NCBI GenBank assembly: GCA_027296185.1
Contig: JAPUJL010000272.1
Location: 1 to 7,402 of the forward strand
DNA: 7,402 nucleotides
Direction of reading: 5' to 3'
Source of the DNA: SAR324 cluster bacterium
GTDB taxonomy: Bacteria > SAR324 > JACQKK01
Shown: positions 6,745 to 7,402 of the stretch, one piece after another
How positions within the stretch are numbered: position 1 is the first letter of the stretch
Layout: each line of letters opens with the position of its first letter
Translations under genes and position numbers: made by a program
Notes under the pieces: model-generated
What the model was told of the DNA's origin: nothing
Seen by the model: the letters and a program-made list of their open reading frames with translations, nothing else
Databases searched by the model: none

Positions 6745-7402
6745 TCAACCGATCGAATCGTCGCCTCCTGCCGTGGTGGCGTTCGGTTCCACCCGCACGG
6801 CACCGGAATCTTCGACGGTCAAGGTGATCGTCGGCCGGCCCGGTATGCGCTCCGGAGGCCCGGCGTAGAGCAGCGCGCCGGGAAAATCGTCCCAGCGCTG
6901 CAGCATCACGCGCCACACAGCCTCGTCCCGTAGCCGGAAGATCTCCCGGCCGATCAGCAGGTCCGCCCGGGAGGCCACGAAGCGTAGCGCCCACACCTTG
7001 TCCAGCACCTCCTCTCCCTCCATTTTCAGCGGGCGGTGGAAGTGTTCCGGGGAGAGACCGAGCCGGCCCAGCACCACGAACAGGGAGCGCCTCCGCTGCT
7101 CCAGCCACAGGTAATCGGGCAAGTCACCGGCGGAGAGCATTTCGTGGACCGTGCGGTTCGGGTTGAGCAGCTCCCTGAGGTGCCGGTCGGTCTGGACCAC
7201 CACCGGCCGCATCTCGTCCATGAATCCGCCGATGGGCAGCACCTGTCCGGTGAGCAGATCCAGCAGCCCGTCGTAGTCGGCTTCCGGGCCACAGCGGAGG
7301 AGGATGCGGTCGCCCCGGCAGATTTCCAGGTGAATCGGGCCCACCTCCCGGCGCTCCCGGGTGCGGTAGCGGACGCCGTGCAAGCCGAGCAGGCGCTGAC
7401 CG
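6745..7402 (-). CDS. Degenerate ABC-transporter ATPase-like protein (pseudo-NBD), 5' end beyond the window
   Basis: The reading frame is open to the right edge, so this is the C-terminal part of a protein of unknown full length. A TTG at 7383-7381 could be a start, but the typical first NBD strand (LLGLHGVRYR) already begins upstream of it, so I favour a start outside the window. Numbering from that TTG, the whole piece follows the ABC ATPase plan: first strand with an A-loop-like Tyr6, P-loop region at 32-41 followed by LLDLLTG, Q-loop Gln64, helical region, signature/Walker B region 122-153, and a switch region near 173-178. The key residues are changed: the Walker A Lys aligns with Asp38, LSGGE aligns with EGEEV, the Walker B Asp aligns with Arg146, and the switch His aligns with Gly175. 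Glu147 and D-loop Asp153 remain. ATP hydrolysis by this domain is therefore unlikely; a structural or regulatory partner role is my inference. Its partners are not visible. It appears to belong to a different transcription unit from lolD. Confidence 0.7.
   Translation of the reverse strand, partial: GQRLLGLHGVRYRTRERREVGPIHLEICRGDRILLRCGPEADYDGLLDLLTGQVLPIGGFMDEMRPVVVQTDRHLRELLNPNRTVHEMLSAGDLPDYLWLEQRRRSLFVVLGRLGLSPEHFHRPLKMEGEEVLDKVWALRFVASRADLLIGREIFRLRDEAVWRVMLQRWDDFPGALLYAGPPERIPGRPTITLTVEDSGAVRVEPNATTAGGDDSIG

Noticed and set aside
6512..7108. A 198-codon minus-strand frame covering the gap upstream of lolD
   Set aside because: It overlaps the pseudo-NBD gene in another frame and has low-complexity Arg/Gly/Ala composition, while the competing frame matches an ABC ATPase along its length. 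The gap itself looks regulatory.
1..7402. CRISPR arrays, tRNA or rRNA genes, transposases, attachment sites
   Set aside because: I looked on both strands and found no regularly spaced repeats, tRNA-like cloverleaf or transposase-like reading frame; almost all the DNA is taken up by envelope genes.

Overview
The window is GC-rich (clearly above 60% by eye) chromosomal DNA from a diderm (outer-membrane) bacterium. Every supported gene lies on the minus strand and reads from right to left. BamA, Skp/OmpH, LolD and an LptF/LptG-type permease together establish an outer membrane. The order lolD-bamA-skp-fabZ-oxidoreductase resembles the envelope cluster of Desulfobacterota (Geobacter-like) and related high-GC phyla such as Acidobacteriota. 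I cannot fix the phylum from sequence alone.

Layout in transcription order. At the right edge (7402 to 6745) is the 3' part of a gene cut by the window border. Its product has the fold pattern of an ABC-transporter ATPase, but nearly all nucleotide-handling motifs are replaced, so it looks like a pseudo-ATPase. A 239-bp gap (6744 to 6506) holds two terminator-like hairpins, a plausible sigma70 promoter (TTGACC, 18-bp spacer, TACAGT) and a perfect 14-bp palindrome next to the lolD start. I take this gap as a transcription-unit boundary. A compact presumptive operon follows: lolD (6505-5798), bamA (5805-3310, overlapping lolD by 8 bp), skp/ompH (3234-2680), fabZ (2600 or 2666 to 2169), a Gfo/Idh/MocA oxidoreductase (2153-1203), and an LptF/LptG permease (1206-109, ATGA overlap with the oxidoreductase). 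A weak terminator-like hairpin lies at 41-60, near the left edge.

The genes suit a common role in building the outer membrane. LolD powers lipoprotein release from the inner membrane. Skp chaperones outer-membrane proteins to BamA, which inserts them. FabZ supplies fatty-acyl chains. The permease belongs to the family that extracts LPS from the inner membrane. The oxidoreductase probably acts on a sugar nucleotide, but its substrate is unknown.

The two most notable points are the degenerate ABC ATPase and the absence, at exactly the expected places, of lpxD, lpxA, lpxI and lpxB, while the genes normally interleaved with them remain. This could mean relocation of the lipid A genes, or a lineage with altered or lost lipid A. 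The window alone cannot decide.
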